DNA of 64,000 nucleotides from Serratia sarumanii (GCF_029962605.1 NZ_CP124750.1:5022001-5086000), one strand, 5' to 3'; numbered from the stretch's first letter, positions 1 to 9,607 are shown. The notes: generated from the sequence alone by a model not told the origin. Numbers and translations are program-made.

Positions 1-590
1 CGCTCAATCAGGGCGAAGATAAAGGCTTCGTCCTGCTCGCGGTTGACCAACTGCTGCACCTGCTTGTTGAAATCCTGCACCCCCATGCTCAGACGGTTAA
101 AGCCTTCGACGCGTAAATGATCGAGCACATCCAGCTCTATCTCGCGCGGATCGACCTCGATCGACATCTCCGCATCGGGCAGGAAATCAAAGTGTTCGCG
201 CAGCAACGCCACCAACCGGCTGATTTGCGCTTTATCCAGGTAGGTCGGCGTACCGCCGCCCCAGTGCATCTGGCCGACCTTGCGGCCGGCGAACAGCGGC
301 GCACGGCTGGCGATCTCTTGCGCCAAAACGTTCAGGTACTCGTCGGCCTTGTGGGTCTGGCGCGTCACCAGCTTGTTGCAGCCGCAGAAGTAACACAGCT
401 TATGACAGAAAGGGATATGCACATACAGCGACAGCGGCCGCTCAGGGTAACGCGCAGCGGCGCGTTGAAACGCCGCTTCGTCGTAGCGCTGGTTAAACTC
501 CAGCGCCGTGGGGTATGAAGTATAACGCGGCCCTGAGTAGTTATATTTTTGGATCAGGGCCAAATCCCAGACAATCGTCTGCTCTGACAT
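1..590 (-). CDS. hemN: Oxygen-independent coproporphyrinogen III oxidase, C-terminus outside window
   Basis: Radical-SAM enzyme that decarboxylates coproporphyrinogen III to protoporphyrinogen IX without oxygen in haem synthesis, in the cytoplasm. Only about the first 196 codons are present; the gene runs off the left edge. The reading starts MSEQTIVWDL and carries the cluster motif CxxxCxxC at residues 62, 66 and 69, followed by CGCNK and the GGGTPT segment. The ATG at 588-590 has an AGGAG Shine-Dalgarno sequence just upstream. The start lies 2 bases past the stop of the small membrane ORF, so the two are probably co-transcribed with yihI. The family assignment is firm; the missing part cannot be judged. 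Confidence 0.96.
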   Translation of the reverse strand, partial: MSEQTIVWDLALIQKYNYSGPRYTSYPTALEFNQRYDEAAFQRAAARYPERPLSLYVHIPFCHKLCYFCGCNKLVTRQTHKADEYLNVLAQEIASRAPLFAGRKVGQMHWGGGTPTYLDKAQISRLVALLREHFDFLPDAEMSIEVDPREIELDVLDHLRVEGFNRLSMGVQDFNKQVQQLVNREQDEAFIFALIE

Positions 591-592
591 GC

Positions 593-766
593 TCACTCCT
601 TCCGATATCTTTTTCTACCGGGCCTGGAGAGAGGCGGTTGTCTGCGCTGTCTGGCCACGGAAGCGCTGCGAAAACGCGCTTTGCGCTTAGACAGCCGCCA
701 TAGTTTACCGAATAACCACAGCAGATAACACATCAAGAGTAGGGCTATTGCCGGGATTAGCCACAT
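593..766 (-). CDS. Small single-pass membrane protein, 57 aa
   Basis: A short gene between yihI (6-base gap) and hemN (2-base gap), so tightly packed that co-transcription is likely. The product begins MWLIPAIALLLMCYLLWLF, one hydrophobic helix at about residues 2-20, followed by a very basic tail rich in Arg and Lys up to the stop. The hemN ribosome binding site lies within its last codons. By topology rules the basic tail should face the cytoplasm. I do not recognise the family. Other Enterobacterales have small or membrane genes in the same gap, but I cannot show homology. It could be the remnant of a longer membrane protein that kept only its anchor. Existence as a gene rests on the frame, the spacing and the clean hydrophobic pattern. 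Confidence 0.6.
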   Translation of the reverse strand: MWLIPAIALLLMCYLLWLFGKLWRLSKRKARFRSASVARQRRQPPLSRPGRKRYRKE

Positions 767-772
767 AGCGTG

Positions 773-1312
773 TTAAAAAGCGTCTTTCGGGTTGCCGCCT
801 TTCAGCAGCTTCAGAATATCTTCCTGCTTCTCTTCTTCTTCGTCGTCGTCTTCACCCAGTTCGATGCCCAACACGTCCATCAGCACATCGATGCGATCCA
901 ACGTTTTGTCGACATAGGTCTGCTCTTCCGCGTTCAGCGTTTCGCCATCGTCGATGCGATCCAGCAGCGCGTTCAGGCGTTCGTCATTTTCCAGCTTCGC
1001 CAGCTCTTCTTCCGGCGACAGGCGCGGTTTCGCTTCGGCCTTTGGCTTCGGCTGCGGTTTGGCCTTTACTTTGGTTTCGTCGACCACCAGCGCTACCGGC
1101 ACTTTACTGCCGATACGCGGATCTTTGGCTTCCGCCGCCGATTTGTTCTTCTGGCTGCCGGACTCGACCTGGGTGCGCGAACCGGAAGCGTGGCCGCGGC
1201 GCTTTTTCAGGCGTTTGCGCTCGCGCGCTTCCTGATCGAGCTCCATACGGCTTTTCTTTTTCGTTTTTGACTTCGCCGCGCTGCCGCGAGGTGCTTTTGA
1301 TGGCTGGTTCAT
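773..1312 (-). CDS. yihI: Der GTPase activator YihI
   Basis: YihI stimulates the GTPase activity of Der (EngA), which acts in 50S ribosome assembly in the cytoplasm. The 179-residue product has the typical build: a strongly basic N-terminal third (runs such as KSKTKKKSR and [11 protein letters not shown]), a Lys/Pro-rich middle with [11 protein letters not shown], and an acidic C-terminal helical part with [10 protein letters not shown] near residues 153-163. It is slightly longer than the E. coli form (about 169). The ATG at 1310-1312 begins [10 protein letters not shown] as expected for the family. It is the first gene of the yihI-small ORF-hemN group and is preceded by the CsrC-type RNA on the same strand. 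Confidence 0.93.
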   Translation of the reverse strand: MNQPSKAPRGSAAKSKTKKKSRMELDQEARERKRLKKRRGHASGSRTQVESGSQKNKSAAEAKDPRIGSKVPVALVVDETKVKAKPQPKPKAEAKPRLSPEEELAKLENDERLNALLDRIDDGETLNAEEQTYVDKTLDRIDVLMDVLGIELGEDDDEEEEKQEDILKLLKGGNPKDAF

Positions 1313-1380
1313 AGCGTGTGCTCTTAGGTATGTAGATTCAGTATAGAATTGCGGCGGAATCTAGCAGAAAGCGGACAAAG

Positions 1381-1410
1381 AAAAAAGGCGGCAGGTTAAA
1401 CCTGCCGCCT
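1381..1410 (-). terminator. Terminator of the CsrC-type RNA
   Basis: Minus-strand stem GGCGGCAGG / CCTGCCGCC around a TTTAA loop, followed by an unbroken run of T. A textbook intrinsic terminator. Confidence 0.92.
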
Positions 1411-1757
1411 ATTTCGCACCTTCTTGCGAAGGGTATTCCTGTTACGCGCTCCTTGCGCACATGCAACATCCCGGTTTTTCCTTCTGCTATAACCGCATTC
1501 CCTGCCACTACGTCCTTCATCCTGAAAGAAAAATCGTCCATGGCGCAATCCATTCGCATCCGCTCTTCCCGAGCGCGCTTCCTGCCGGCATCCAAACTGC
1601 CAATACTTCACCATCCGATGTGCCTGCCGCCTGTTCCGGTGCGAAAGGGTCACTTCCTGTTGCGTTCATCCTGGCACTCATTGCACGCCCTGTGCATTCC
1701 CTGAGATTTGTCATCCTTCCCGGATGTTCCTTAATCCTGCGCAACCCTGCGTTAACG
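1381..1757 (-). ncRNA. csrC: CsrC-type regulatory RNA (CsrA/RsmA sponge)
   Basis: Between yihI and engB, where E. coli carries csrC on the same relative strand. Read on the minus strand, the stretch holds about 22 GGA triplets (AGGA, GGGA or CGGA type), many in short hairpin loops, and ends in a strong terminator at 1381-1409. No convincing coding frame is present. CsrB/CsrC RNAs bind many CsrA dimers through GGA and so relieve CsrA repression of mRNAs; UvrY normally drives them. The 5' end is an estimate from a possible promoter, TTGAGC, 16 bases, TAAAGT, near 1763-1790. The length (about 375) and motif count are closer to CsrB than to the shorter E. coli CsrC, while position says csrC. Confidence 0.8.
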
Positions 1758-2046
1758 ACTACTTTACGTTATTGTTGCCAAGGCTCAAGGCACCTGACGC
1801 CGATTTGGACGACATTTCCCTACAACGAAAAAACAACATATTGTTTTTAAAATAAAAACAGAAACATCACTTTCGAATAAAGCGACATTACCCGCGATTC
1901 GAATGGCAAATGTCTCACAACGTACGCGCGGCATAACTGTCGTTTTATCGCGTCCCGCCGCTTAAAAACCGAGAAACACGCCATTTTTACCGCTGATGCA
2001 GTTATAATCGCCAACCAGTTAGCCATCCTCACGGAGACGAAAAATT

Positions 2047-2691
2047 TTGACCAGCAAGAACTACAACTATCATGTGACCCATTTCGTCACCAGCGCACCC
2101 GATATTCGCCATCTGCCGGGGGATGCAGGAATTGAAGTCGCCTTTGCCGGCCGTTCCAACGCCGGGAAATCCAGCGCGCTGAATACGCTGACCAACCAAA
2201 AAAGCCTGGCGCGCACCAGTAAGACGCCGGGGCGCACCCAGCTGATCAACCTGTTCGAAGTGGAAGACGGCATCCGCCTGGTCGACCTGCCGGGTTACGG
2301 CTACGCCGAAGTGCCGGAAGAGATGAAGCGCAAATGGCAGCGCGCGCTGGGCGAATACCTGCAGATGCGCAACAGCCTGAAAGGCCTGGTGGTGCTGATG
2401 GATATTCGCCATCCGCTGAAAGATCTCGACCAGCAGATGATCCAGTGGGCGGTCGACGTCGGCACGCCGGTGCTGGTGCTGCTGACCAAGGCCGACAAGC
2501 TGGCCTCCGGCGCACGCAAGGCGCAGCTCAATATGGTGCGTGAAGCGGTGCTGCCGTTTATGGGGGATATCCAGGTTGAAGCCTTCTCGTCGCTGAAGAA
2601 GATCGGCGTCGACAAGCTGCGCCAGAAGCTGGACACCTGGTTTAACGAGATCCCACCGGAAGTGCTGCCGGAAGACGAAGCCGGCGAATAA
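2047..2691 (+). CDS. engB: Ribosome biogenesis GTPase EngB/YsxC
   Basis: Essential GTPase (also YihA) needed for assembly of the large ribosomal subunit. The 214-residue product shows the TrmE-Era-EngA-EngB set: G1 GRSNAGKS at 35-42, G2 region with SKTPGRTQ near 58-65, G3 DLPG at 80-83, G4 TKAD at 147-150 and an FSS G5-like element near 178. The start is TTG at 2047, preceded by CGGAG; the E. coli orthologue also uses TTG and starts with the same MT pair. It is transcribed away from the CsrC-type RNA and ends in its own terminator, so it looks monocistronic. Confidence 0.97.
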   Translation: MTSKNYNYHVTHFVTSAPDIRHLPGDAGIEVAFAGRSNAGKSSALNTLTNQKSLARTSKTPGRTQLINLFEVEDGIRLVDLPGYGYAEVPEEMKRKWQRALGEYLQMRNSLKGLVVLMDIRHPLKDLDQQMIQWAVDVGTPVLVLLTKADKLASGARKAQLNMVREAVLPFMGDIQVEAFSSLKKIGVDKLRQKLDTWFNEIPPEVLPEDEAGE

Positions 2692-2710
2692 GCCCAGGCC
2701 GAACGCCAGA

Positions 2711-2738
2711 GCCGATGCCTCGCCGCATCGGCTTTTTT
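2711..2738 (+). terminator. engB terminator
   Basis: GCCGATGC / GCATCGGC stem with a 6-base loop followed by six T, starting 19 bases after the engB stop. Confidence 0.9.
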
Positions 2739-2926
2739 ATACCCGCAGTTCAGCCGCAGGCGGGATTTTTTGTTATCTAATTACAGTTCTGAAATAAAGC
2801 CATCATAAAAACTTATCGCCAGGGCTGGCTTATCTCGCCGGATTACGCGAGTCGAAAGGAGGAAAGCAGGAACGAAAAGCGGTGCGGAGCGATAGGAAAA
2901 ACGTATGGTTTGCTGCTGTTTTTACA

Positions 2927-3035
2927 ATAAAAAACGCCCCAGTCAATACTGACTGGGGCGGCTAAATATTCAGCCAAATCCGATTACGTGAAGTAAAAGG
3001 TCTGAAAGATAGAACATCTTACCTCTGTACCCTAC
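2927..3035 (-). ncRNA. spf: Spot 42 small RNA
   Basis: An Hfq-dependent small RNA that represses catabolic mRNAs when glucose is present. Read on the minus strand the sequence starts GTAGGGTACAGAGG and is nearly identical to E. coli Spot 42 through to the terminator stem GCCCCAGTCA / TGACTGGGGC and T run at 2927-2960. It sits between engB and polA, as in E. coli. A possible -10 (TAGAGT) lies near 3043-3048. In E. coli cAMP-CRP represses spf; the upstream stretch at 3075-3095 has only a weak CRP-like match, so that control is inferred. Differences from E. coli, as recalled, fall in the loop near the terminator. Confidence 0.97.
2970..3017 (-). CDS. spfP: 15-aa peptide SpfP encoded inside Spot 42
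   Basis: Within Spot 42 an ATG opens a 15-codon frame reading MFYLSDLLLHVIGFG and closing with TGA. The preceding bases (AGAGGTAAG) give a fair Shine-Dalgarno sequence. The same peptide has been reported from E. coli Spot 42, where it acts with CRP to reinforce carbon-source control, making the RNA dual-function. As far as I can recall the residues are unchanged here, but the DNA is also constrained by base-pairing, so conservation alone does not prove translation in this organism. Confidence 0.6.
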   Translation of the reverse strand: MFYLSDLLLHVIGFG

Positions 3036-3169
3036 GCCTGTAACTCTACCTTATTTTTTCGCAGGGCAAAAGAATTTTTTGTAGTTTACTTACACAATTT
3101 GCGGCGCAAGAACGGCGAAGTTGGGGAAACTATCGCCGCATCTTGTAGCTTAATTACGAAAAGTGCTTA

Positions 3170-3202
3170 GGTTATCGCCAGTTAGCGCATCCGGCGATAA
3201 CC
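3170..3202 (-). terminator. Hairpin after polA
   Basis: A 10-bp perfect stem GGTTATCGCC / GGCGATAACC with a 13-base loop, beginning 6 bases after the polA stop on the minus strand. It is followed only by a weak T-rich stretch (CACTTTTCG), so it may stabilise the 3' end as much as terminate. Confidence 0.6.
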
Positions 3203-3208
3203 CGGTAA

Positions 3209-6010
3209 TCAGTGCGCCTCATCCCAGTTCATGCCGACGCCCACGTCGACCTTCAGCGGCACCGCCAGGGTCATGCTGCCTTCCATCAATTGACGGATGC
3301 GTTGGCTGGCTTCTTCGATCACCGACTCATGCACCTCAAATACCAATTCATCGTGCACCTGCATGATTGCGCGCACCAACGGCTTCTCCTGCCCTTGCAG
3401 CCAGGCGTCGACCTCGATCATCGCACGCTTGATGATATCGGCCGCGGTGCCCTGCATCGGGGCGTTGATGGCGGCGCGCTCGGCCGCCTTGCGGCGCATG
3501 GCGTTGCTGGAGCGGACGTCCGGCAGGTACAGGCGGCGCCCGTCCAGCGTGCTGACATAGCCCTGTTCGGAAGCCTGTTGACGGGTGCGCTCCATGTAGT
3601 CCAGCACGCCCGGGTAACGCTCGAAGTACAGATCCATATAGCGCTGGGCTTCCCCACGCGGGATCCCCAACTGGCGCGCCAGGCCGAAGGCGCTCATGCC
3701 GTAAATCAGGCCAAAGTTAATCGCCTTGGCGCTGCGGCGCTGTTCGCCGGTCACTTTATCCAACGGCACGCCGAAGACTTCCGACGCCGTGGCGCGGTGA
3801 ATGTCTTTCCCTTCGGCGAAGGCCTTCAGCAGCCCTTCATCCTGTGACAGATGCGCCATGATGCGCAGCTCGATCTGCGAGTAGTCGGCCGCGACGATGC
3901 GGTAGCCTTCCGGCGCGATGAAAGCCTGGCGGATGCGCCGCCCTTCTTCGTTGCGCACCGGGATGTTCTGCAGGTTCGGATCGCTCGAGGAGAGACGGCC
4001 GGTCGCAGTCACCGCCTGATGGTACGAGGTGTGTACCCGGCCGCTGGCCGGGTTAATCATCAGCGGCAGCTTGTCGGTATAGGTGGTCTTCAGCTTCGCT
4101 AGGCCGCGGTATTCCAGGATCACCTTCGGCAGCGGGTAATCCAGCGCCAGCTCGGCCAGCACTTCTTCGTTGGTAGAAGGCGCACCGCCCGGGGTTTTCT
4201 TCAGCACCGGCAACTTTTGTTTCTCGTACAAGATAGCCTGCAGCTGCTTGGTCGACGCCAGGTTGAACGGCTCTTCCGCCAGCTCGTGGGCCTGCGCCTC
4301 CAGCTCAGCCAGACGCTTGGCCAGCTCCTGGGAGTGGGCCGACAAAATGGCCGGATCGATCAGCACCCCGGTGCGTTCGATATGCGACAGCACCGGCAGC
4401 AGCGGCATTTCAATCTCGTTGAACACCGTCAGCAGCTCTGCGCTCTGTTTCAACTGCGGCCACATCGCCAGGTGCAACTGCAGCGTGACATCGGCGTCTT
4501 CGGCGGCGTAAGACGCCGCCTGCTCCAGCGCGATCTGATTGAACGTCAGCTGGTTTTTGCCCTTGCCGGCGATCTCTTCGAAGGTGATGGTTTTATGGCT
4601 CAGATAACGATCGGCTAGGCTGTCCATATCGTGACGGCCGCCGACGCTGTCCAGCACATAGGACTCCAGCATGGTGTCGTAGGCGATGCCGCGCATCTCA
4701 ATGCCGTAGCGCGCCAGCAGGCTCATGTCGAACTTCAGGTTTTGCCCGACCTTCAGCGCCTTATCGTCCTCCAGCAGCGGCTTGAGCGCTTCCAGCACGT
4801 AGGCGCGGTCCAGCTGTGGCGGTGCGTCCAGATAATCGTGCGCCACCGGCAAATAAGCCGCCTCGCCCGGCGCGATCGCGAAGGACAGGCCGATCAGGTT
4901 GGCGGTCAGGGTATCCAGACCGTCGGTTTCGGTATCGAAGGCAAACACGTCGGCCTTTTTCAGCCGCGCCAGCCAGTCGGTAAAGGTCGCTTCATCCAGA
5001 ATGGTGACATAACCGTCCTGGGACAGCTTGGCCTCCGCCAGCGCCTTCGGCGCTTCCGCGGCGGCGGCGGCCGGTTTGGCGCCGCCGGCAGCTTTCGCTC
5101 CCGCGCCTTTCTTGTTTTCCAGCCATACGCCGGCTTCCACGTCCGCCAGCCAGCGTTTGAATTCGTACTGTTTGAACAGCTGCTGCAGCGTATCGACATC
5201 CGGTGCAGAGACCGTCAGATCCGCGCAGGTCAGATCCAGCTCAACGTCGGTTTTGATCGTCGCCAGCTTATAGGAGAGGTACGCGACCTCTTTGTTCTGC
5301 TCCAGCTTGGCCGCCATGGTTTTGGCGCCGCGGAAGCTCAGCGTGGCGATATTCTCCAGATTGCCATACAGCGCATCCAGCCCGCCGATACCCTGCAGCA
5401 ACGCCTGAGCGGTTTTCTCACCCACGCCCGGCACGCCGGGAATGTTGTCCGATGAATCGCCCATCAGCGCCAGGAAGTCGATGATCAGCTCCGGCGGAAT
5501 ACCGTACTTGTCGCACACTTCCTGCGGGCCGAGGATGGTGTTGTTCATGGTGTTGATCAGGGTGACGTTCGGCGTCACCAACTGCGCCATGTCTTTGTCG
5601 CCGGTGCTGATCAGCACCGCGTGGCCAGCTTTTTCGGCCTCCAGCGCCAGCGTACCGATAACGTCGTCCGCCTCAACGCCGGGCGTCACCAGCAGCGGCA
5701 GGCCCATCGCCTTGACCATGTTATGCAGCGGCTCGATCTGCGCACGCAGATCGTCCGGCATCGGTGGCCGGTGCGATTTGTATTCGGCGAAGAGATCATC
5801 GCGGAAGGTCTTCCCTTTGGCATCAAACACCACGGCAACGTGGCTCGGTTGATACTGCAGCAGCAGGCTGCGCAGCATATTCAGCACGCCGTACATCGCG
5901 CCGGTCGGCTCACCCGCCGAGTTGGTCAGCGGCGGGAAGGCGTGATAAGCGCGGTAGAGGTAGGAGGAACCGTCAACCAGGATTAGTGGGTTTTCTGCAA
6001 TCTGGGCCAT
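3209..6010 (-). CDS. polA: DNA polymerase I
   Basis: Family A polymerase for Okazaki-primer removal, gap filling and repair. The 933-residue protein has the three expected parts: an N-terminal 5'-3' exonuclease (about 1-290, with [14 protein letters not shown] near 184-197), a 3'-5' exonuclease (FDTETDGLD near 358) that keeps the metal-binding D and E, and the polymerase with motif [12 protein letters not shown] near 710 and motif [11 protein letters not shown] near 885. An Ala/Lys-rich linker around residues 300-330 accounts for the few residues extra over E. coli (928). Start ATG at 6008-6010 gives [20 protein letters not shown], matching the family. It is a single gene with its own leader. 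Confidence 0.98.
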   Translation of the reverse strand: MAQIAENPLILVDGSSYLYRAYHAFPPLTNSAGEPTGAMYGVLNMLRSLLLQYQPSHVAVVFDAKGKTFRDDLFAEYKSHRPPMPDDLRAQIEPLHNMVKAMGLPLLVTPGVEADDVIGTLALEAEKAGHAVLISTGDKDMAQLVTPNVTLINTMNNTILGPQEVCDKYGIPPELIIDFLALMGDSSDNIPGVPGVGEKTAQALLQGIGGLDALYGNLENIATLSFRGAKTMAAKLEQNKEVAYLSYKLATIKTDVELDLTCADLTVSAPDVDTLQQLFKQYEFKRWLADVEAGVWLENKKGAGAKAAGGAKPAAAAAEAPKALAEAKLSQDGYVTILDEATFTDWLARLKKADVFAFDTETDGLDTLTANLIGLSFAIAPGEAAYLPVAHDYLDAPPQLDRAYVLEALKPLLEDDKALKVGQNLKFDMSLLARYGIEMRGIAYDTMLESYVLDSVGGRHDMDSLADRYLSHKTITFEEIAGKGKNQLTFNQIALEQAASYAAEDADVTLQLHLAMWPQLKQSAELLTVFNEIEMPLLPVLSHIERTGVLIDPAILSAHSQELAKRLAELEAQAHELAEEPFNLASTKQLQAILYEKQKLPVLKKTPGGAPSTNEEVLAELALDYPLPKVILEYRGLAKLKTTYTDKLPLMINPASGRVHTSYHQAVTATGRLSSSDPNLQNIPVRNEEGRRIRQAFIAPEGYRIVAADYSQIELRIMAHLSQDEGLLKAFAEGKDIHRATASEVFGVPLDKVTGEQRRSAKAINFGLIYGMSAFGLARQLGIPRGEAQRYMDLYFERYPGVLDYMERTRQQASEQGYVSTLDGRRLYLPDVRSSNAMRRKAAERAAINAPMQGTAADIIKRAMIEVDAWLQGQEKPLVRAIMQVHDELVFEVHESVIEEASQRIRQLMEGSMTLAVPLKVDVGVGMNWDEAH

Positions 6011-6507
6011 AGCGTTTCTTTATCGTGATCGGACATAGGGGTAAGCATGCCATAGCTGGCCGCCGGAGACGAACCTTAGCGTGCATTGCGGACGAAAATG
6101 ATGAGATTGTGCGCGAGGATCCGCAAGATCTTACCTGTGGATAACTTTGTGCATAGAAAAGAGACCGAATTATAACGTTGTGATTATCGTTATAACGGCG
6201 AATAAAATTCCTATTTAAATCACCGCGTTAAAAGAACGAATTCCGGCGACGCTTTATTACTGGCTTTTATTGAATTTGTGGATATAACTTTCGCCGGATT
6301 TTAATCGCACTATTAATCAAATTCGGCGCCTCAATTACCTTAGCACAAGCTGGACAAGTTGCACAAAAACTCGGCAAATGGTTATCCGGGGAGGCCAAAA
6401 ACAGTGATTTTTAGCGGCGCTTTACCCCGACATTCTCTGTTAAAATAGGCTTTTGTTCATGCGCTTCGGCATGCAACGATGTTCCCAACAACCGTCAGCC
6501 CATAACC
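6011..6507. promoter_or_regulatory. Divergent polA / yihG control region with a perfect DnaA box
   Basis: A 497-bp AT-rich stretch without a gene. It holds a perfect DnaA box TGTGGATAA at 6136-6144, 126 bases before the polA start and downstream of a possible polA -10 (TATAAT on the minus strand, 6169-6174; no good -35 seen). A possible yihG -10, TAAAAT, is at 6441-6446. No RNA gene was recognised. Confidence 0.5.
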
Positions 6508-7404
6508 ATGCCAAGATTGTTAACGCCTGTTATTTTTATCATTTCCGTCATACTCACCATTCTGGTGACGGTGTTGTGTTCTATCCCCATCACGCTGGCC
6601 GGCATCGTGAAACTCCTGGTGCCCATTCCCGCCGTCTGGCGATATATCTCTGCTTTCGCCGATTTCATGATGTGGTGTTGGTGTCAGGGGCTGGCGCTGT
6701 TATTGCGCATTAACGGGCAATTGCGTTGGGATATTGAAGGGCTGGAAGGGCTGGATCGCAAAAACTGGTATCTGCTGATCAGCAACCACGAAAGCTGGTC
6801 AGACATTGTCGTGTTGTGCGTGCTGTTCAGAAATCATATTCCAATGAATAAGTATTTCCTCAAGCAACAGCTCGCCTGGGTGCCTTTTGTCGGCCTGGCC
6901 TGCTGGGCGCTGGATATGCCATTCATGAAGCGTTACTCCCGCGCCTATTTGCTCAAGCATCCGGAGAAGCGCGGCAAGGATATCGAAACCACGCGCCGTT
7001 CCTGCGAAAAATTCCGTCAACGTCCAACCACCATCGTCAATTTCGTCGAAGGTTCGCGCTTCACCGAAGCCAAGAAAATTAAAAGCAATTCGCCGTATCG
7101 CAATTTGCTGGCGCCCAAAGCCGCCGGCATCGCGTTTACCCTTAGCGCGCTGGGCAATCAGTTCGACAAAGTGTTGAACGTCACCCTGCTCTATCCGGAA
7201 AATAACCAACGGCCTTTTCTGGATATGCTGTGCGGTCGTTTGACGCGCATCGTGGTAAGAATAGAGACGCTACCGATCGATGAAACCCTGCACGGGGACT
7301 ATTTCAACGACAAGCAGTTCAAGCGGCGTTTCCAACTGTGGCTGAATACGCTGTGGCAGGAAAAAGACCGGCTGCTGGATAAATTGAAGCGGCAATACGG
7401 ATAA
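6508..7404 (+). CDS. yihG: Membrane-bound acyltransferase YihG
   Basis: PlsC-type 1-acyl-sn-glycerol-3-phosphate acyltransferase, thought to add the second acyl chain of phospholipids beside PlsC. The 298-residue product has hydrophobic segments at about 5-40 and 50-68, the catalytic HX4D motif as NHESWSD (H94, D99) and the glycerol-phosphate-binding motif EGSR at 181-184. These are the hallmarks of the LPLAT family. The start [10 protein letters not shown] is some 12 residues shorter at the N-terminus than E. coli YihG as I recall it; no better in-frame start is seen. It faces away from polA and shares a two-way terminator with dsbA. Confidence 0.93.
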   Translation: MPRLLTPVIFIISVILTILVTVLCSIPITLAGIVKLLVPIPAVWRYISAFADFMMWCWCQGLALLLRINGQLRWDIEGLEGLDRKNWYLLISNHESWSDIVVLCVLFRNHIPMNKYFLKQQLAWVPFVGLACWALDMPFMKRYSRAYLLKHPEKRGKDIETTRRSCEKFRQRPTTIVNFVEGSRFTEAKKIKSNSPYRNLLAPKAAGIAFTLSALGNQFDKVLNVTLLYPENNQRPFLDMLCGRLTRIVVRIETLPIDETLHGDYFNDKQFKRRFQLWLNTLWQEKDRLLDKLKRQYG

Positions 7405-7405
7405 A

Positions 7406-7435
7406 AAAAACGCCGGCAACGAACGCCGGCGTTTT
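7406..7435. terminator. Two-way terminator between yihG and dsbA
   Basis: AAAAACGCCGGC / GCCGGCGTTTTT, 12-bp stem and 6-base loop with A and T tracts on either side, so it can work for both converging genes. Confidence 0.93.
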
Positions 7436-7451
7436 TCATGTTGAATCTGGC

Positions 7452-8075
7452 TTATTTCTGCTGGCTGAGGAATTTAACCACGTCGGCGAACTGCTTCACG
7501 TAAGCGTCCATCGAGCTGGTGTCCAGGCCATCGTTTTTAACCATGTATTTGCCGTTCACGAATACCGCCGGCACACCGCGCAGCTGCAGATCTTCCGCGG
7601 CTTTCTCCTGTTGAACCACCAGAGATTTCACCACGAAACTGTTCCAGGCCGCGTCATAATCAGCGGCGGTCACGCCCGCTTTCACGAAGACGTTACGGAT
7701 ATCGTCCGGCGTTTGCACGGTCTGGGTTTTCTGCACCGCTTCAAACATCAACGGGCTTACTTTGTCTTCCACACCCAGCGCCATCGCGACCGCCCATGCC
7801 TGAGTCAGCTGTTTGCCCAGCGGCCCCAGGAACTCAACGTGGTACTTGGTCATTTTGGTGCCGGCAGGCAGCGCCTTCTTCACGTTCTCGGACACGTGAT
7901 AGACCTGCTCGAACTGGTAGCAGTGCGGGCAGTAGAAGGAGAAGAACTCCAGCACCTGAGGCTCACCGGTCACCGGCTTGTCCAGGGTCACGTACTGAGC
8001 ACCATCGCTAAACTGTGCCGCCGAGGCACTGAAGGCCATCACCATGCCAACGAGCGCCAACCATATTTTTTTCAT
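7452..8075 (-). CDS. dsbA: Periplasmic thiol:disulfide oxidase DsbA
   Basis: Introduces disulfide bonds into exported proteins and is reoxidised by DsbB. The 207-residue precursor has a signal peptide ([19 protein letters not shown], cleavage before AQFSDG), the thioredoxin-fold active site CPHC at residues 49-52 (30-33 of the mature protein) and the cis-proline loop RGVPAVF in the C-terminal half. It lies 29 bases after srkA and is probably read from the srkA promoter as well as a local one, as in E. coli. Length and motifs match the family without anything unusual. Confidence 0.98.
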   Translation of the reverse strand: MKKIWLALVGMVMAFSASAAQFSDGAQYVTLDKPVTGEPQVLEFFSFYCPHCYQFEQVYHVSENVKKALPAGTKMTKYHVEFLGPLGKQLTQAWAVAMALGVEDKVSPLMFEAVQKTQTVQTPDDIRNVFVKAGVTAADYDAAWNSFVVKSLVVQQEKAAEDLQLRGVPAVFVNGKYMVKNDGLDTSSMDAYVKQFADVVKFLSQQK

Positions 8076-8104
8076 AAGACTAAACTCTCCATTGTGTTAA
8101 AGCT

Positions 8105-9091
8105 TCAATACATTGGCGTCAGCTGCAGAGGGGGCTCCTGCAACAGCTTAACCTGTTCGGTGAAGGCCGCAGTCTGAGACAACCAGAAATCAGACTCCGC
8201 CATCCACGGAAAACTCTTAGGGAAGGCCGGATCCTGCCAACGGCGGGCGACCCAGGCCAGGTAATACACCATGCGCATGGCCCGCAGCGGCTCGATCAAC
8301 GCCAACTCGCGCTGATCGAACTCGGCAAATTCACCGTACGCCTCCAGCAAGACGTCCAGCTGCATCAGTTGATCGCGGCGTTCGCCGTGCAGCAGCATCC
8401 ACAAGTCCTGCACCGCCGGGCCATTACGTGCGTCATCAAGATCGACGAACAGCGGGCCGTCGCGCCACAGAATATTGCCCGGATGGCAATCACCGTGTAA
8501 ACGGCGCGGCTGCCAGTTCAGATGCCAGTGCGGCTTGATCGCCGCGATCAGGTTATCCGTCGCCTGCAGGAACCCCTCACGCTGCGCTGCCGGCAACAGC
8601 TCGCAATCGGCCAACACCTGACGCGGGGCGGTGAGATACTCTTCAACCCCCATCGTCGGCCGCTCGGCGAACAAACGCTCACCACCGACCTGATGAATAC
8701 GCCCCAAGAAACGACCCACCCATTCCAACTGATCCAGGTTGTCTATCTCGTACTGCCGCCCGCCCACGCTGGGGAACAGGGTAAAGAAGAACCCAGCGTG
8801 CGTATGCAGCGTAGCGCCTTGCAACGCCAACGGCGCTACTGCCGGGATCTCCGCCTTCGCCAGATCCAGAGCGAACTGGTGCTCCTCACCGATCTGCGCG
8901 GCGCTCCAGCGCTCCGGGCGGTAAAACTTCACCACGTAGCGCCGGCGATCTTCGTCCATAAACTGATAGACGCGGTTCTCATAGCTGTTCAGCGCCGTCA
9001 GGCCGGAATCGACGCGCAGGCCAACCCCTTCTAGCGCGTCCATAATCAAATCGGGCGACAGGGTGTCGAAATTAAAAGCAGAGTTATTCAT
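8105..9091 (-). CDS. srkA: Stress response kinase A (YihE)
   Basis: Ser/Thr protein kinase of the APH/choline-kinase fold that protects cells against death pathways triggered by envelope and antibiotic stress; a Cpx-linked gene in E. coli. Visible motifs are the Brenner-type catalytic HGDCHPGN and the metal-binding DLDDARNG, with a VKFYRPERW segment near residue 55 that carries the ATP-site lysine. The frame is open further upstream to 9160, but the ATG at 9089-9091 gives MNNSAFNFDT and exactly 328 residues, the length of the E. coli protein, so that start is preferred although its Shine-Dalgarno is poor. It leads into dsbA. Confidence 0.95.
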   Translation of the reverse strand: MNNSAFNFDTLSPDLIMDALEGVGLRVDSGLTALNSYENRVYQFMDEDRRRYVVKFYRPERWSAAQIGEEHQFALDLAKAEIPAVAPLALQGATLHTHAGFFFTLFPSVGGRQYEIDNLDQLEWVGRFLGRIHQVGGERLFAERPTMGVEEYLTAPRQVLADCELLPAAQREGFLQATDNLIAAIKPHWHLNWQPRRLHGDCHPGNILWRDGPLFVDLDDARNGPAVQDLWMLLHGERRDQLMQLDVLLEAYGEFAEFDQRELALIEPLRAMRMVYYLAWVARRWQDPAFPKSFPWMAESDFWLSQTAAFTEQVKLLQEPPLQLTPMY

Positions 9092-9189
9092 AACGTTCGT
9101 TTGATCGCTGACAGCACGGTGCCGGGAATGAGAAATAGTAGCATTAATGGCGCCTTTCACGAGCTATGCTTTCTCGCACCGCGCGAGGA

Positions 9190-9459
9190 TCAGTCCTTGA
9201 TAACGCCGCGAGCGCGCAACAGCGCCGTTTTAAAATCTTCTTCGTAATCTTTCTTCAGGCCCGGGATCTGATCCGTGCCGGCGCTGCCGCGCATTTTCAG
9301 ATGGTAAATAAGAATGTCGTCGCTCAGTTCGGACAACTCGCCCTGGAAGCCCGCTTCCTGTGCCAGCTTTTGCAAAAACTGCATCAAATTGAGATCGGGA
9401 TCTTCCTGCCAGGCCGGGTGCAACAGCTCGATCAACTCGTTTACGCGATGCGTTTTCAT
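9190..9459 (-). CDS. yihD: DUF1040 family protein YihD
   Basis: A small cytoplasmic protein of unknown function conserved next to srkA and mobA in enterobacteria. The 89-residue reading from ATG 9457-9459 ([17 protein letters not shown]) has the same length as E. coli YihD and the same ending, [13 protein letters not shown] longer start at 9492 adds 11 residues that the family lacks. Sequence is acidic, helical and without membrane segments. The gene is divergent from mobA with about 150 bases between them, and lies 98 bases before srkA. Confidence 0.9.
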   Translation of the reverse strand: MKTHRVNELIELLHPAWQEDPDLNLMQFLQKLAQEAGFQGELSELSDDILIYHLKMRGSAGTDQIPGLKKDYEEDFKTALLRARGVIKD

Positions 9460-9607
9460 CTCAATATCGTCCAATAGCATGAATAAACTCACAAAGTAAC
9501 AGGCTTACCCACGCAGTGAAAGAACCGGCTTGTCAATAAAGGTAAATCCTGATGTCGCGCTGGCTTTAGCGCTACAATCAGCGCATCGACAAGGCGGGAT
9601 AAACGAG

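Noticed and set aside
1338..1850. Short open frames in several frames between yihI and engB
   Set aside because: They fall in the CsrC-type RNA; composition and overlap of frames argue against coding, while the GGA motifs and terminator explain the stretch.
9530..9607. TTG-initiated extension of MobA
   Set aside because: The ATG at 9608 fits the family start; the extra codons lie in the divergent promoter region.
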